A model generated the notes under the pieces. That model was not told the DNA's origin. It did not search any database and worked only from the letters and a program-made list of their open reading frames with translations. 64,000 nucleotides of DNA from Scolanthus callimorphus (taxonomy: Eukaryota > Cnidaria > Anthozoa > Actiniaria > Edwardsiidae): NCBI GenBank assembly GCA_033964015.1, contig CM066925.1, forward strand, positions 8,664,204-8,728,203, read 5' to 3'. How positions within the stretch are numbered: position 1 is the first letter of the stretch; every line of letters begins with the position of its first letter. Positions 20,930-32,039 of this stretch are shown here, piece after piece. A program made the position numbers and the translations under genes.

Positions 20930-21840
20930 GGGGGCTGCGAGGTTGTTAGGACTTGTTGAGTCTGATAAAATAAAATGCAGTAATTCACAAATGTTCTAGA
21001 TTATTCTTCTACAATACTAACACGTGGAGTGAAAAATTGAACTGCTTAAATTAAACATTGAAGAATCAAGTTCTTGCTTCTATCGAGATGGGAGCAAGAT
21101 TTCTGAAAAATCCACAATTGCTTGTTCATTTATTCAGAATAAGCAATAAAAAAAATAACGCAATATGCAAATATACATTACTTATCAGGCAATCGTAACA
21201 ACGAAAATAGAGAAATAAAGCTCATTTTTGTTAAAATCAAATTGTCCATTTAAATTCAAACCCATAAGGAAGGCACCCTAAAGCCACAAGTAATAACTGT
21301 CGAGAAGGTAGCTTTTGCACCAGAACCGAACTTTCTCAGACTCGTTCTTGCATAGAAACCAACGTATTTTTGAAATTTTCATCGACTGAAAAAAATCATC
21401 TTGGTATATTTTGAGGGCCGTTTATACCTTCGCTCGACATGAAATCACACTTTGTCTACTCCTGATGTTCTATCATGCGAAACTTTTTTTGTTAGGCGGT
21501 CTTGGCCGCAAAAATAAATATGTGCCAATGTAATCAAACAAGAACTGTTTTACCCGGAGCATGAAAATTTGCCAGGAATGCGACATTTGCGCTGACTCGC
21601 AAGCCTGCCATCTTGGCTGCGCCCACATTCATTTGTCAGCGTCGACAAATTTCACACCCTGCTGTTCTCCGTCCAACAGACAGAGGTAAAGTGTTGTCAT
21701 TGTTTCATACCTCGTGCAGAACCCTCCCGGTCTGGTTACTCCACCCCGCCGCCCCAATAAGCTCTACTAGAGTACAGGAATGATTCTACTTAGTTTCATT
21801 TTATAAAAACCGCGTGATCGCAGGAAACGTTATACATAAA
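20930..21840. other. No gene seen
   Basis: AT-rich sequence without conserved frames, RNA genes or obvious long repeats. Confidence 0.45.
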
Positions 21841-21844
21841 AAGC

Positions 21845-21972
21845 TGCATATTGTACCCGAGTTTTTGCCGGTCTGAGGGAATCTGGGCTGCATGTCACAC
21901 CCAAGCAACACCCAAGGACTGCCTGGCTCAAGCTGTTTACGCTTTGGGAAAGCAATGATGTGTAGATGGAAA
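21845..21972 (-). pseudogene. Fragment of the same family as the 37.9-39.1 kb pseudogene
   Basis: From TGCATATTGTACC to GCTTTGGGAAAGCA this stretch aligns base by base with 38521-38620, where the reading frame encodes QSANALSQAVLGRDIQL. It is a second, shorter and more decayed copy. Confidence 0.6.
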
Positions 21973-22379
21973 TACTCTAGGCAGTCGGAACCACGCACAA
22001 GTCTGTGGATGGGGAGTTCCTTCCTGCCCTTCCTTCGGGGGTACAGGGTGAGTCCGGCTGGATTTTCTGCTGTTTTTCGGCGTGATGAAAGCTACTAAAT
22101 AAATAAACTAACAAACAAATAAATAAATATATGCAGGTGACGTGCGATGCTGCTCGGTCCAGATTCGAAATCAAACGGGGAGGCCCTTTTTTTCTTCGCC
22201 CCCTACGCCACTGAGTACTTCAATGAGGTCACCGATCATTCGTGCTGTTTCCTCGTTGCCTCATGTCCTGCTTACAGTAGAGCTGATACTAAGATGGACC
22301 ATCTCAGCAGAGAGGCTCCAGACTCTACGTTGCTCGAGCTCTGCTTTCTTGACTTCTTGCAGGAGGGATATTATCTTTA

Positions 22380-22945
22380 GGGATACATGTTGTTTTCAAC
22401 CAACAACTCTTCAGCTTTGTGACGTCATAATGCTGATTGAAGGAATCAGTGTTCTAATGTTCTAAATTCAAAGAAAAACGACAATGAATAAAATGCATCT
22501 AATCAACGCAATTTTACCATTGTGCGAGACAACAGATCATACCCCCCAAAAAACAGACCTTATTTTTACACCTTTCATGCACGCAGAAAGAGGGACGAAA
22601 AAATTTCAAGAAAAAAGGCTGGAAATCAAATATTTTACACAGATCCATGACGCCAAAACTCGCACGCGCAAGATACGATGCAAATGCATTATGTATAGTT
22701 TGATCCATCACCGACACGGAATTCCCCGCAAAAACAAACTACCAGGGAACTCAATTTACCCTAACTCGAGAGCCTAGCAAACAGTTATCCAAGCCCATAA
22801 AAGTACCTGCATTTTTTGGCGCAGGGGCCATTCTTGCGCAGGGCTCCTCTAATTGACGAGTAGCCCAATGAAGTTGTTAAAAAAATATCCAACTCATTTC
22901 AACTTTAGCTAACTGAAACTCAAACCGGATTTGATTAGAAATTTG
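22380..22945 (-). repeat. Diverged relic of the U6 repeat unit, U6 lost
   Basis: GGATACATGTTGTTTTCAAC onwards matches 1669-2073 and then 1134-1262 of the U6 array at clearly lower identity. Where U6 should begin (after TGGATTTGATTTC) the relic reads TTTGATTAGAAATTTG and the U6 sequence is absent. It keeps the two CCCCTGCGC micro-fragments at 22820-22850. Confidence 0.85.
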
Positions 22946-22949
22946 CGGG

Positions 22950-24390
22950 ATGACGGTTAAGGGTGCTGTGCCGTACAACATAATGGGCTGTTGCACGATT
23001 GGGGCGGGCTGAGGGATGAGGAAAGTCCACTGTGGGTAGGTTGGTGGGGAGGGGAGCGGCTGGGGAAAGTGGATCTTCCAATGCCATGGTCGGAGTTGGT
23101 AGCCTGATTCCTTGCGTGATGATTTTTGTTTCTTGAGCTTTCATCTCAAGTAGTTGGCCTAAGTTCTAGTTTCTCTTACAGTGATTATGTGTAACCCGCT
23201 AAACTCAGACACCCGTATTGGCGAAAGGCGTACGAACAAACGGATGAACGTGCTTACATATGGTGTATGTATGTTGGTGAATACGTATGGGGTGTTAATA
23301 TTAGAGTGTTAATGTAGATGAATGGATCAGTTATTATAGCTCCTATTCGGAATAATCTATTATTGACATTGATGATATAAAATGTTTAGTATTGTATACA
23401 TTAGCCAGCCGTTACCAACAATTTCCTTGTACATCTCGTTTTTTCCAGGTGCAGACGTAACTATACGATCATCCTTAGCACGAGTCTATGCATGATTCTA
23501 TCTATGTTAGCCATTCACGGATGGGTCATTGACATAGGGGCCTGGAATAGGAAAGAGACTTTTTTTTCGTTCTTCATTTGTGAAGAATATGAACAATGCC
23601 TCTGAACAAACTGTATCTGAAAGTAATTGATCATCATCCGGTTAATAATGCTGCATTGCACGAGACCATGGAATTAGTAACGTGAGTAGAGTGAATAAAG
23701 TAAAACCGGGGCCCAAACATGCCACTTCTCGTGCAATCACCCCCTATATCGGCGCCTAATCGAAGCCCCCCCCTCCCGGTAATTAATGACCGCTCCATAA
23801 CAACCATTAAAATAAATACCTATACAGTGGCTGCCAGTCACTCATTCCACGATAAATGTACACATGAGGGGGACAGAAATTGATAAAAAGTCATGGAAAG
23901 CTTTCTCAAATGCTCGTATCTAATGTTGAAGTCTTAGGATTGAACTTTCAGGATCCGGAAAAAATATCACGTAATCTAAAAATGGAAGAAAATGAGAGAA
24001 CGATATCTAATGGCTACTGTTTCCTATTTGTATTTTATTTAAAAAATAGGGAAAATTGTTTTAAAAAATTCTTACATTTTCTTAAAACGTTTCTGTTGTA
24101 CCAGATATGTTTTTTAGGTTTAGAGCAAATCACTAGGTCAATCGAAAAAGCAAAAGACGCACAATAATGTCGAGAGTCCTATTTTTATTGCTATTTGATA
24201 GCTAGATTTAACAGATAATTGTCAAAACAAATATTGTAAAAACCTGAAACTCTTGTAAAATAATGTAATTGGGACTGCATGTTTTATTCTTCCTTCCTTT
24301 TATACCCTTTGTTACCCATATTAAAAGAAAATAAAAAAGGAAGGTACAATTGCGTACTACGTTTTAAGAAAAAATGAGTTATCTAAGTAA
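22950..24390. other. No gene seen
   Basis: Contains CCCCCCCTCCCGG near 23768 and AT-rich stretches; open frames at 23880-24167 and 22935-23144 look random in composition. Confidence 0.45.
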
Positions 24391-24791
24391 CTTATATGGT
24401 AACGGAGGTTACTGATGGAATAATATTCTACAAAAAATAACACAACTGACTACGGTTAGTGTTAATGTATATCTTTCTGTGATTTTTAGAAATTGTCCCT
24501 TGAATTAAAAAAAAATGCAATTAAAATGATGGAAAATAATTACTGAAAAGCATTCATTGCCAAGCATGATCACTGGCACAAGAGCGTCTCATCTGGGCCT
24601 GTTACCTAATTTAATAAAAAAAAAGATGCCCATTCGCGCGATATTGTTTTGAAATATATATTTAGTCTTTTACAACAACCATTGTTCAAATAAATGTGCA
24701 TCGTGTTGCTAATTCTCCTAGCAAGGTGATTTTCACAGGTAACTCATATTGGTAACGGAGGTTACATAGTACCTATTGCGGTTAAGGAGTT

Positions 24792-26621
24792 CTAGTGTGT
24801 CGTGGAGCCATCTTCAAAAGCATCGTGAAGCTTTTCTATCATGCTTGCTGTGTCTTTGTTGATAACCAAGACATTTCGGCTTCTACCACAAGAAACAGGT
24901 GGCTCAACTACTGCTAAGATGTTTTGCTGCGGTATCCATAGCTCATCCGGGTTTCGTGGCCACTTGAACCTGCATTTTTCTGCCCTGGCTCCAGCAGCCT
25001 CTAGAAAGCTGACCTCTACCGTGTTATCCTTTGAATCCGTTTGGAGCACCTTCCCCAAATACCACTCGTCATCGTATATAGCAGCCACCCAATCGTCCAC
25101 GCTTGCTGATATCCGGTTTTGGGCTGCTCGTGTGAGCTGACTCGTCAGACAGTGTTTCCTCCAGCCACAGGCGGAATCGATATTAAATGTTCCGTCCTGG
25201 AAGCATCTTTGGCAGAAGCACGAGGTGTCGCGCACGCAAACCACTCCTAAGCCATCGGAAATGACTGCATGAAGCTTCATTTTGCCAACGACTGGAGAGA
25301 GCTCACCAAATGCCGTGACCTCAGCGTTTGCTTTCTCATATTCCTCCTGGGTCACATATCGGTAGCTGATGCTGCTGCTGTTTTGGTATTTCTCTGCCCA
25401 AGCAAAGAAGTCAGCAGCATCCTCAATCTTGGTCTTCTCTTGTCTGACTGCTTCGTCTGCCATCCGTTTTGCAGTTCCGCCAATCCCGTCGCAGGGGCCT
25501 TTTCCGTGGCCTGCCTCAAAATAGTTCCAAGAGGCACTGACTTGGAAATCTATTTCGTGCTTGGTCACAGAATAGAAGATGCTCTTATTTCTGTACTGCG
25601 AAGTTGGGCTGTCAGTGAAGTAATGGACCTGTTTGAGGTTGGGGACATAGGTTTTCATTTCAGGAACAAGTTTTTGCAGAAAAGCATAAACAGAGGAACT
25701 GTTGTGATCTAAAACAGCTGAGACATATACAATGCTTTGATGCGTGAGCTTGCCATCTGCGCCTTTGAAGTAAAATACAGCAGGGTGCAGGGTGACCATG
25801 GACGGAGCATTCCAGTGAGCAGACTGGACTTCTTGCGAGTGCTGGCAGGTGTAATTTTCCGCAAAGTCCATTTGAACTATAACATGATCTTCTGGAAGGT
25901 TATCTTTCAGAAAACGCATCTGCTCATACTGAACTCTCACCCTATCTGCATGCTCCTCAAACTGAAGAACGGATTTCTTCCAGAGGTCTTCAAACTTGGC
26001 TTTGTCGAGTTCCTCCTCTACGATTTTCATTTTCTTTTTCCCCTCTACCTCTACCTTTTTCCATTGACTGTATTTAACTGTCTTTGGAAGTTTTTCACAA
26101 ACACCTTCAACTGTTCCCTCTGTCTTGTTCTTTATGAATGAGTCAGGGCTGACGTTTATGTCAATGCCAGCAGCTTTGATGGCACGTTGAAGGAGGGCCA
26201 TATTTTGATGTTTCTGGCAAAGGCAAGTGCGACGACTCGAAAAATTGGTGGTTTCGAGATGCTTGGGCCGTAGCTTGTAGAAAAGGGACTGAGATATCTT
26301 CACTAAAGGATATTCAGCCAAGAACTTCTTGTAGAGATTATATAGGTAATCATTCAGTACCCTTTTCTGCACCTTTCCATCTCTCCCTTTTGTGCAGTCG
26401 GCCTTTCCTGGAAGCATTCTGGAGTTGTCATCTCTTTCCAGGAAACTGATCACTCCTTTCTTTAGCTCATCACTCTTTTCTTCGTTCCTCTTTTTTCTCT
26501 GGTAGACAAGCTTGCCGTGGCGTGTGTTCAACACTCTCCTTCCTACTTGGACATTTTTTTGTAAGAGCCCCATACAACGATACTTCTTTACAACTTTACC
26601 AGCGAAAACGCTTGCCGCCAA
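24792..26621 (-). CDS. DDE-like transposase candidate, C-terminal ORF (609 codons)
   Basis: The frame opens at a TTG and is probably the continuation of the ORF at 26588-27373 after a one-base frameshift. Visible parts: a zinc-like TCLCQKHQN at 132-140; MDFAENYTC at 251-259; HYFTDSPTSQYRN at 333-345; WNYFEAGHGKGPCDGIGG at 365-382; cysteine-rich CVRDTSCFCQRCF at 462-473; and a Tudor/SH3-like tail with DWVAAIYDDEWYLGKV at 510-525. D252, D337 and E369 are spaced as a DDE triad of an RNase H-fold transposase would allow; this assignment is my inference. The HGKGPCDGIGG motif is one I remember from a large uncharacterised metazoan family. The long undamaged frame suggests recent activity or domestication. 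Confidence 0.6.
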   Translation of the reverse strand: MAASVFAGKVVKKYRCMGLLQKNVQVGRRVLNTRHGKLVYQRKKRNEEKSDELKKGVISFLERDDNSRMLPGKADCTKGRDGKVQKRVLNDYLYNLYKKFLAEYPLVKISQSLFYKLRPKHLETTNFSSRRTCLCQKHQNMALLQRAIKAAGIDINVSPDSFIKNKTEGTVEGVCEKLPKTVKYSQWKKVEVEGKKKMKIVEEELDKAKFEDLWKKSVLQFEEHADRVRVQYEQMRFLKDNLPEDHVIVQMDFAENYTCQHSQEVQSAHWNAPSMVTLHPAVFYFKGADGKLTHQSIVYVSAVLDHNSSSVYAFLQKLVPEMKTYVPNLKQVHYFTDSPTSQYRNKSIFYSVTKHEIDFQVSASWNYFEAGHGKGPCDGIGGTAKRMADEAVRQEKTKIEDAADFFAWAEKYQNSSSISYRYVTQEEYEKANAEVTAFGELSPVVGKMKLHAVISDGLGVVCVRDTSCFCQRCFQDGTFNIDSACGWRKHCLTSQLTRAAQNRISASVDDWVAAIYDDEWYLGKVLQTDSKDNTVEVSFLEAAGARAEKCRFKWPRNPDELWIPQQNILAVVEPPVSCGRSRNVLVINKDTASMIEKLHDAFEDGSTTH

Positions 26622-27373
26622 GCCTTTCGCCTTTTGTTTGTGCCTTTTTCTGCACTGGAGGCACTTGCCGCATCTTTGAGTTCCTCCATTATGGCATTAG
26701 CAAAAAGTAGCTTCTTCTTAAGAGGGCGAGGGAGGGACCTTGGGCTCATCCCTGATTTTCGAATCTCTGCCATTGTATTTCGTCGTGGGGTACCTGTTTC
26801 TTGCGTTTCTGATGAATTGCACGACTTAGATTTTTGCTTTGCGCCTATCTTCTCAGCAGAACTTCGCTGTATCTTCTTCTGCAAAGCCCATGTTTTTCTT
26901 TGCAGCTTATCCTTTTCTTGACTTAGGGCGTGGATTTTTCGGTTTGCTTTGGATAAGCCTCTACTGATTCTTTTTCTTGTGCCTTTGCGCTTACAGTTAA
27001 AGTTCATCTTCACGATGAATGGCTGTGGCGGTGTACTCTGTGCTGCTTCTTCCTCATCAGACACATGTACTTCATGCGAATCAGCTTTCCTTTCGGCTCT
27101 TTTTCTCTCACGATATCGTCGGCCTTTTTCTTGGTTCTCTAGTCTGCGCAATCTCTTGGCAGATTCCGTAAGATTAGATACAGGTACATAGCTTTTCCGC
27201 TTTCGATTGTTCTCCGCTACCTTGAAAGCTGACTCGTCTTTTTGTTTCTTTCTTTCTCGATACGCCTTTTGAATCTCAGCTCGAGACTTTTTAGGCTTTT
27301 TTACCTTTCCAGTCGCTTGACATTTTCGTTCTCTATATGCTTTTTGGATTTCGGCTCGAGTTTTGGGTGCCAT
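26588..27373 (-). CDS. N-terminal ORF of the same element (261 codons)
   Basis: The ATG at 27373 starts a very basic protein. RAEIQKAYRERK occurs twice (residues 6-17 and 31-42) and a third, weaker RRYRERKRAE follows near 85-95; a charged helix (SKANRKIHALSQEKDKLQRK) probably forms a coiled coil around 145-175. The end KKKLLFANAIMEELKDA leads into KGTNKRRKA, where a shift of one base would join the next ORF (GLAASVFAGKVVKKYR). Basic repeats plus coiled coil fit DNA binding and oligomerisation. It overlaps the downstream ORF by 34 bases in another frame. Fusion by a programmed shift, a one-base mutation or a sequence error are all possible. Confidence 0.55.
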   Translation of the reverse strand: MAPKTRAEIQKAYRERKCQATGKVKKPKKSRAEIQKAYRERKKQKDESAFKVAENNRKRKSYVPVSNLTESAKRLRRLENQEKGRRYRERKRAERKADSHEVHVSDEEEAAQSTPPQPFIVKMNFNCKRKGTRKRISRGLSKANRKIHALSQEKDKLQRKTWALQKKIQRSSAEKIGAKQKSKSCNSSETQETGTPRRNTMAEIRKSGMSPRSLPRPLKKKLLFANAIMEELKDAASASSAEKGTNKRRKAWRQAFSLVKL

Positions 27374-28669
27374 AGTGAGCTAAAATAAAAGTAACGAAAA
27401 AGCATTATCAATTCAACAAATCCTTTAAAACAGCAAGAAAAGGTGGTCGAGAAAACCTTAGAAGCATTCCAGTATACTATAAACCATTTTTTATATAAAT
27501 TTGGTTAACAAAAACCAGGCTAAAGAAAGAGGAAGTGCATAATTATAGTGCCAGAAGCAGAACTAATCTCCGTTACTTTTTGCGTTACTAATCGTTAACC
27601 ATATTATAATGCAGAAATGTAACATAACCAAGTCACAATTGTCAATAAAGATGATTTAATTACTAGTGTTTAATATGTTCTTACCTGAAGTGCGCCGAGG
27701 CTCCGTTAGAATTGTTTATTTCGAAGTTTTGGGTTGACACTTTGAGATGTGCGCACACGTGGAAATCTTTGAAACAACTTGAACAGTTTCGCAATGGACA
27801 GGGTCAAGTTAGTGCTGTGTATCATATGTCATTGGGCAATATAACTTGAGCTCAAAAAGGATATGACGTAGTTTCCCCTTTAAAGCACCCAGATATTAGA
27901 TGTGTAAGGAGATATGGGCGCTTTAAGTGACCGGAAGCCGGTTTTTATAGCCTCCGTTACTATCTGAGTTACGCTGCTTATAAGCTGAAATGTGCAAATT
28001 ATTTCTATCCCGAAATGTATGTTTTTATATCTTAATCGTATCAGTCCTTTCTTGGAATATAATTTCGAAGTTTTATTTCTAGTACATTATATTTTATCAC
28101 GATCAGTTCGTGGGCACCTGAACAATAAAGCAAATTGCCGCTCAAGTTCGAGCCCCCCAGGGAGACGACAAGAGCCCCGGGATTTCGAGTTGATACTTAA
28201 AATATATCTATAGGCTTTAAATATTTACTACCAATTTAAGAACGCAAAAATTGTGATCAGAAGTCATAAATACTTAAAAAGTGGTAACGGAGGTTACGAT
28301 AATGCATGATAACGGAGGTTACGTTTCCAACAATCAGCCGTCACCATATCTCTGGATTCGACATCAACGAAAAGGTTTTTGCTGTATTGTGTTCTTATAC
28401 ATCTGTTCTAAAACCTGCAAAGTGCAGGATCCATTGAGACTTTTCAATCATAAGAAAATGAGGTAACGGAGGTTATGCTCTTATCTCTACGCTCCAATTT
28501 GAGAAAAGTAAAAAAATGGAACTCATCCAACTTTCATACTTTCAAAACATTTTCTATATTGGGTAAAGTACAGATGTTAGGCTTTTCTTTGGCCCTACTT
28601 AGATTGCCTATCCACCAATCCCACTGTTTCAAAAATGAATGTTCACCGCGGTAACGGAGGTTGCTAAGA

Positions 28670-31520
28670 AATTGTGGACATTGTATCAAAATTCGCGAAA
28701 ATTTCAGAACAGATGATACATTATGTTTTTTTCTATACAAAAAAAATATTGCTCGTTGCGATCGTTTTGCGCATGACATCCCTTTATTTTGTCCTAGAAA
28801 ACCTCCTTATCTCCTTGCTTGTATGTTGCTAGTTGGGCTGTGGACATCACAAAATGGGCATAAATAGCACCTTTGAAGGCATATTGAACCATAAAAGCAC
28901 CTATCCCACTATGAAAGCTGTATATGGTTCAACAGATCTACCTTCGTACTATAAAATGCAACTATGTACAAGCCATTGGGATAAATATTCTGTCCCTTAT
29001 AATTTAAAGACACGCTAAAATCGTAATGTGCACATTTAGCGTGGAATGAGTGCAGTACTCAATATTTTCACCGCCACAGACGATGATCCCCCCCCCCCCC
29101 CCCCCCCGACCAGCTTTGCAGGGTTTTCCTCCTACCAGTGTGTTTGTTGCTTGCGCCCATTGTATTGTAAGTTTCAGTACATTGCTTCATAAACACATTC
29201 TTCCCAATTTAACACAATCGGCAAGGAAACAATCAATAATGGCAAGGCTAATTATACATTCAGGAAGATTGAGGGTCACATATTTGGATTGGATTTTGTG
29301 TTATTTAATGCGCACCCCAATCACGGTCAAAGCACGGTACAGATCCTTGCCTTCTTATGAACATCAAGCCAATCTATTCACTAGTTGGCTACAATGGTTG
29401 GCTAGTTGCAGTATCTTACATAACCTTAAAATATTTATTTTATAATGCTCCTTCTCACAACTTTATTGGTGGGGTTTCAATACCTTAAAAAGAGGTTGCG
29501 TTTACCCCATGATTGGACTCTGTAACTGTTTCAATTTTGTTGTTAATCTTCTTTTCAGCAATATCCGTGTGGTTGCTTTGGCTCGAACCTTAAAACAATT
29601 GTTATTGTTAGTTACAGTAAGTTCTGAACGTTTGGACCCAAAAGAGGTACTTCCATATTCAAGGATCACTTTACTCTTTCCCTTGTGAATCCAAAAATGC
29701 TTCATTGTTCAGAATGATAAAGTGGATTCATATTTATGTCTTTAAATTGTATTTTATGTATGATCTCTTACGTATACCTACCGCACAATGTTCAAAATTT
29801 TCGCAGTAAAATGAGGCCGCTATTTCTCTCTACCATTCCAGATTTTTGTGACAGCTGAACAGCTGAGGATTTTCACCCCAAAAGCTAGCGTTTTCTTCAA
29901 CATCAGAATAGTTATTCTATATGTTGTGACAACAGAGCTACAATCTATAAAATTGCCTAATTGAATAATAAATTAATCTCATTACATCATTGGGATGCTA
30001 GGGAATCACCTTTACCGACTAGCCTAAAAATTCTATTTTAGGACCCCAGCTAGTTGAAATGACAGCTATTGCATGGTTCCACGTTTCCTATTTCACTAAA
30101 ATACAAGACATGTTATGGGGTTTGTTTCTGTCATGTGCTTTTACATTCAAGTATAGTCTCTTGTAACAAATAGTTCAGAGCAAACCGAGATGTGGTCGGG
30201 AGAATTCAAGAACAGTTCAGTGGAAACTCGAGTGTTTGCCCTACTCCAGAATTCTTCAAACCACATCGAGGTTTGCATAAGCCTGTGCAGTTATGGGTAC
30301 TGTGTTTTATTAATGTTTTATAAAATAATTATCTACCAATGTTAAATGAGCATGGACAGGAATAAACATAAATAGTATTATCCATGCAGAATAAAAAACA
30401 TGTACAAACTATCCCTTCTGTCCACAATGGCTGTAAGAACGTTCTGGGAAGATGATATTAAAAGCCCGCTTTTGTATTGATTCGATTCTACTACTTAAGG
30501 TGCCACTCAAACCCACTATTGCAAAGACATATATATGTGTATAACCTTAGTCAAAACAATTTATTATATCTAGAAAACAGCAGTCCTAGACTATCGCTGT
30601 TCCTACAGTCTATATGTACTCTTAATTTTCAGTCAGAAAAGTTCCATTTACCAATATTAATTAGTCAATTAATTAAATAAAGTCAACTTTAGATAGTTCC
30701 CGATTGGCTTCGGCTTATGAAGCTTCGACTTAAGCTTTCTGGCTTGATAAACTATAAACTAAGTTTCTCCAGTTCCGCCAGGTGCGGCTGTAACAAGTCG
30801 AAGTAGGGTTTCGGCAGAGTTCGAAGTTTTTTCCCTCATCTCTATTCCTTTTTTTTCTAAGGTTTAGGCATCCCGTACTATACGTAATAGATCTTCTTCA
30901 TTGATCTAAAATTACAGTCTTAATTAGGGTTAAAATTTTCGGGTTGTACGAAAGATCATTATTTTATACGAACATCATTATTTATACAAAGGATCATTAT
31001 TTTCAGCTTTTTATTGAAATTTATTAATGTTAATTCATTGAATGCATATTGGTCGATGACTCGTACCCTACTTTTCGAAAACAACAAAACACATAACATT
31101 TGCCCGTAGTAATCAAAATAATTATCCAGATGAAGAGAAAAACCTTTCAATTGTTATTGTCAATTGTTTCATCCTGTTTCCCCCTCATGCTATTACTGAA
31201 TTTTCCACAGGGAGGGGTTGGGAGTCTTGTCTCAAACGGCCCTTTTCATGGATTCACACATTAAAAAATATATATTACATATATATTGTAATTGTAATTT
31301 ATACTTTAGGGCCGAAACGTTCGATTAAGTTTGATTTAAGAAAAGTTATGTGTTGACTGTCTTTAATCATTCTCAATGATAAATTATACATATTTCGTTT
31401 TGCAAAGTACAGTCTGTGAATCAAGTTTTGATCCATCTGTTGGCCATTGGCATTTGCCGGACTCTATTCAAATCTTAGATATAATATATATATATATATG
31501 AATTTTTATTACCTTTAAAT
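28670..31520. other. No gene seen; poly-C at 29088-29107 and a foldback
   Basis: AT-rich sequence with a C run and the foldback at 30181-30275. The 131-codon frame at 29050-29445 translates the C run to prolines and shows no domain. A short stem (CACGCTAAA and TTTAGCGTG) lies at 29010-29042. Confidence 0.45.
30181..30275. repeat. Foldback repeat
   Basis: CAAACCGAGATGTGGTCGGG followed by AGAATTC is mirrored by GAATTCTTCAAACCACATCG and AGGTTTG across a loop of about 40 bases. Confidence 0.7.
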
Positions 31521-31526
31521 TCATGT

Positions 31527-32036
31527 TTAAAATGAGAAGTCCCTTATTATCTGTTCAGCTGCTTCAAGTGAAGAAGGGCTGGCACGGAGGAGAGCTGTTT
31601 TGATAGACTCTAGCAGCTTGGTAGAAAACTGCCTTTTCCAGCAACTGTTGTGCTCAGTATAACGACGAGTCAACAGTTCTTCTCCAGCATGGATGTAATG
31701 TGTGCTTCGAAACCATGCCTCAGAATCACGCATCACAAAGCAGCAATTCTTTCGCTTCTTAACTAAGCAAGAAAATATTTCAGGAGCCAAGACAAATGGA
31801 AAGGAACCATCTTGCACATACTTGCCTAGGGAAATTGGGTCCAAAGCACCATCTACATCAACATTTTGTCCCTTATATCGTATTGTGAGGACATAGTCAG
31901 ACCACTCTGTCTGCTGTGCTTGGACCTGATGGTGATTCAATGGAGCCAGAGGTATATACGATGTAATGTCTCTCAATGTAAAGAGACCAAAGCCTGTAGA
32001 TATGCCACATAGCCCCATAACAAGGGATTGTCTCAC
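31527..32036 (-). CDS. SET-domain-like protein, single exon, degenerate
   Basis: The 169-codon frame starts in track at a GTG; an internal ATG gives MGLCGIS. STGFGLFTLRDI (13-24) fits the G-x-G-L-F-x-x-R-D-I start of SET domains, and FVMRDSEAWFRSTHYIHAGEEL (100-121) followed by a Tyr fits the C-terminal strand and the G-E-E-L-x-x-x-Y end. Between them, KYVQDGSFP replaces the usual R-x-x-N-H-S knot core, so the key N-H-S methyl-donor-binding residues are missing. SET proteins are lysine methyltransferases, but this one is unlikely to be active as such. No intron is needed inside it. It could be a repeat-borne copy or the last exon of a gene that includes 33063-33254. Confidence 0.5.
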   Translation of the reverse strand: MRQSLVMGLCGISTGFGLFTLRDITSYIPLAPLNHHQVQAQQTEWSDYVLTIRYKGQNVDVDGALDPISLGKYVQDGSFPFVLAPEIFSCLVKKRKNCCFVMRDSEAWFRSTHYIHAGEELLTRRYTEHNSCWKRQFSTKLLESIKTALLRASPSSLEAAEQIIRDFSF

Positions 32037-32039
32037 TTG

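Larger units (their letters stand above)
24390..28670. mobile_element. Candidate DNA transposon with repeated GTAAC-ggag-GTTAC sites
   Basis: The 14-base near-palindrome GTAACGGAGGTTAC stands at 24399-24412, 24752-24765, 28284-28297, 28309-28322 (first base variant), 28463-28476 (last base variant) and 28651-28664 (variant), with inverted or half sites at 27564-27576 and 27951-27960. I did not see it elsewhere in the window. The sites flank a pair of minus-strand ORFs (24792-27373) with DDE-like motifs. Repeated short sites near both ends of a transposase gene are typical of subterminal transposase-binding sites. Exact ends and target duplication were not found, so the limits are those of the outermost sites. 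Confidence 0.55.

Noticed and set aside
24841..26141. Plus-strand frames of 95-147 codons antisense to the large ORF
   Set aside because: They are shadows of the 609-codon minus-strand frame, which has motifs and a long uninterrupted length.
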